Source of the DNA: Marsupella aquatica
Taxonomy: Eukaryota; Marchantiophyta
Length of the DNA stretch: 64,000 nt
Assembly: GCA_973895155.1 (NCBI GenBank)
Contig: OZ316898.1
Span: 11,842,001-11,906,000, forward strand
Direction of reading: 5' to 3'
Position 1 is the first letter of the stretch. Every line of letters begins with the position of its first letter. The translations under genes were made by a program, and so were the position numbers. This document shows positions 61,743-64,000 of the stretch, in pieces. Below the pieces are notes generated by a model. The model was not told where the DNA came from. It saw only the letters and a list, made by a program, of their open reading frames with translations, and made no database searches.

Positions 61743-62117
61743 CACCAAAATGTGGTACACTGGAGCACCGTGTCCAATATGGAGGTCCATCCCGGCTTCA
61801 CTTTTGGTAAGTATGGATATAGCATCTTCAAAATAGAAACAGTATGGAAAAGCAAGATAAAATGATGCTAGAGTACCCACCAAAATGTGGTACACGGGAG
61901 CACCGTGTCCACCATGGAGGTCCATCCCTGCTTCACTTTTGGTAAAGTATGGATATAGCATCTTCAAAATAGAAACAGTATGGAAAAGCAAGATAAAATG
62001 ATGCTAGAGGACCCACCAAAATGTGGTACACGGGAGCACCGTGTCCACCATGGAGGTCCATCCCGGCTTCACTTTTGGTAAAGTATGGATATAGTATCTT
62101 CAAAATAGAAACAGTAC
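61743..62117. repeat. 135-base tandem repeat, 2.75 copies
   Basis: Units start CACCAAAATGTGGTACAC at 61743, 61878 and 62014 and are nearly identical (CACTGG/CACGGG, CAATATGG/CACCATGG). The third is cut short after TAGAAACAGTA. The block ends about 370 bases before the start codon of the plastid EF-Tu gene. Confidence 0.95.
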
Positions 62118-62483
62118 TCTAGCATAGCAAGGGCGTGCCCACGTTGACCTCGTAAATGAATGAGGTTTGGAAGAAAGCTCGTCGTCAGGATCCAATCCAC
62201 CCATATCGTAGTCTCTGAAAAACTTGGGGGCACTTGGGTTGCGGTGGCCAACCCAATCTGTGGCTGGCATCACTCTATCTATTCTGCAATCATTATGTCA
62301 TCCGATCTCACTTTGCACACGTATTCCATCACTGTAGATTGTGTTTTCTTTCGATTGCCCATTCAATCCATTTCCTCTGTGAGCTGGTGTCGTTCCTGAC
62401 TCTCTGCCATTCTTACGAGTGAGGAAGCGACATTTCTGATTTGCTGAAAGTGGCGTGGTGATTTGGTGTGCCTGGCTTTCGAT

Positions 62484-64000
62484 ATGGCGAGCTGCACAGC
62501 AACATCGACGCTGGGGAGAATGTGTGCATCGACGCCGAGGAATGCGGCGCCGTGCACCAAGGTGTCTGCTGATGGATGCGCTCTGCAGGCAAAGAAGACT
62601 GGGGCGCAGAGACTGAGCTCGGGATTCTCGTTCTCGCAAGTCAGTTTCACCGATGCGGCACGAGCTGTTGCGTGGAAAGAAAGGTTAGTTTGCCGTTTAC
62701 TGTGTAATGTCTTGTAGATGCCTCGATGTTGTTTCCTGAGTAGCAGTGCTAGCAGTGCTCTTGAATGGGTTGCCGCATTGTGTGCCCTTCGGTGTAGCAA
62801 TTGCCCCAAGTCTGCCCCTCAATCAGCTCGAACAGTGGGTTGTATCGGACTATGGTCATCTCCTGTTTCGATGATACCCACGCACTTCATTACTGGCGAT
62901 TGAATTCAGTTTGTTCAGAAGAGTAGCGTCTTCTCCTGTTTTAATGATATTCTTGCTCTTCATCATTGGCGATTATACTCAGAATGCTGTGTTGGGTAGC
63001 GAAGCTGACCTCTCGGGAACGTTGATGTCCTAAGTTGGTCTCAGTCGTAAGAACTCTCTACCTTAGTGCTTTAGTGGTTCAATGACCTCTGATGCCATTC
63101 GTCATTTCGGTCCTGCATATTGTGCAGATCCCGAAATTGAGTGTCTCGGAGTTCCTGGTTTTGAGTGAAGGATGTCAAACTTGTTCCATCTTTTGAGATT
63201 GTTGGAAACCGTCCTACCGCGGAGCTATGTTTTGTCTATATCTTAGTTTTGGTTAAACCTTTGTTAAACCTTAAGTCTAGTTTCGGGAAAGTTCTCCTTT
63301 GTTGTTTCGAAAGTAGCATGGAAAGCTGAATGTGCTGAAAAGCTGCTGGTTAGTTTAGTTGATGCCAATATTTCGATATAGATTGACGAGCGTTCGCGCT
63401 TTGTTTTCTTTGGTGTTCAGCTCCTCGGCGAGGAGAAAGAGGTGTGATGTGCTCGTGGTGCGAGCGGCTCGAGGGAAATTCGAGAGGAATAAGCCCCATG
63501 TCAACATTGGCACGATTGGGCACGTTGATCATGGCAAAACAACTCTCACTGCTGTCCTTACCATGGCACTTGCCTCGATTGGAGGACGTGCAGGGAAGAA
63601 GTACGATGAAATTGATGCTGCACCTGAGGAGAAGGCGAGAGGAATCACCATCAATACCGCCACAGTTGAGTACGAGACGGTCAAACGCCATTATGCCCAT
63701 GTCGATTGCCCTGGACACGCAGATTATGTCAAGAACATGATTACAGGGGCTGCCCAAATGGATGGTGCTATCCTCGTGGTTTCTGGTGCTGATGGTCCCA
63801 TGCCTCAGACTAAGGAGCATATTCTCCTGGCCAAGCAAGTGGGTGTCCCCAATATGGTTGTGTTCCTAAACAAGCAGGACCAGGTCGACGATGACGAACT
63901 CTTGGAGCTTGTCGACCTCGAAGTCCGGGATCTCCTCACATCTTATGAATTTCCTGGTGATGATGTCCCTATCATCTCAGGATCTGCTCTTCTCGCCCTT
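62484..64000 (+). CDS. TUFA: Plastid translation elongation factor Tu, nuclear gene, 3' end outside window
   Basis: Exon 1 (62484-62683) encodes a Ser/Thr/Ala-rich chloroplast transit peptide starting [14 protein letters not shown] 737-base GT-AG intron follows, and exon 2 (63421 onward) runs to the window edge; 260 residues are visible of an expected roughly 470. The mature part begins [23 protein letters not shown]-binding motifs are GHVDHGKT (100-107), RGITI, DCPGH and NKQD, with the usual switch and effector surroundings ([16 protein letters not shown]). The wording follows the cyanobacterial/plastid lineage, not the mitochondrial one. EF-Tu carries aminoacyl-tRNA to the plastid ribosome. 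The gene has moved from the plastid to the nucleus, as in most land plants. The upstream Met at 62463 is in frame but would put an acidic residue ahead of the transit peptide, so 62484 is preferred. Confidence 0.95.
62684..63420 (+). other. Intron of the plastid EF-Tu gene
   Basis: GTTAGT donor and TTGGTGTTCAG acceptor. It separates the targeting peptide from the bacterial-type body of the protein, as expected when a transferred organelle gene acquires its leader by exon joining. Confidence 0.85.

Noticed and set aside
1-64000. CRISPR array, operon or prophage content
   Set aside because: No regularly spaced repeats with unique spacers, no bacterial gene organisation; all genes are plant-type with introns.

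Overview
The window is nuclear DNA from a land plant. Every confident gene is a plant gene interrupted by GT-AG introns: an alpha-expansin, a CYP78A-type cytochrome P450, the MRN subunit NBS1, a GNB1L/ASA1/DSE1-type WD40 protein, a plastid-targeted HAD phosphatase of the PyrP2 family, and a nuclear gene for plastid EF-Tu. Most introns are about 100-500 bases, and repeat-rich AT-rich DNA lies between the genes. This suits a non-seed plant, most likely a moss. The species is inferred, not proven.

Layout. Bases 1-4.2 kb hold a repeat-family copy and a foldback MITE. The expansin (+) lies at 4.2-6.3 kb. Bases 6.3-10.9 kb hold only short local duplications. The P450 (-) lies at 10.9-12.9 kb, with a CCCCT tract upstream. 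From 13.9 to 36.8 kb I found no intact gene: this stretch has two more copies of the 5' repeat family, an orphan EF-hand fragment, a roughly 175-bp tandem array and simple repeats. NBS1 (-, 14 exons, 595 aa) and the WD40 gene (+, 13 exons, 361 aa) stand head to head at 36.8-49.2 kb. The HAD gene (-, one exon) lies at 51.0-52.3 kb. A 2.9-kb LTR retrotransposon with identical LTRs and a 5-bp target duplication lies at 56.4-59.3 kb. A 135-bp triplicate sits just upstream of the plastid EF-Tu gene (+), which runs off the right edge.

Main finding. The first two exons, first intron and upstream region of NBS1 are present twice, as a large inverted repeat (arms about 1.1 kb, spacer about 0.95 kb). 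The second copy is truncated and frameshifted. It lies directly upstream of the WD40 gene and points the same way, so the WD40 gene may use a captured NBS1 promoter. The two products plausibly act in one pathway: NBS1 activates ATM through its C-terminus, and GNB1L/ASA1 proteins work with the TTT co-chaperone that matures ATM-family kinases.

Gene models were assembled by hand from reading frame, splice-site phase and family conservation. Exon borders should be confirmed with transcripts.
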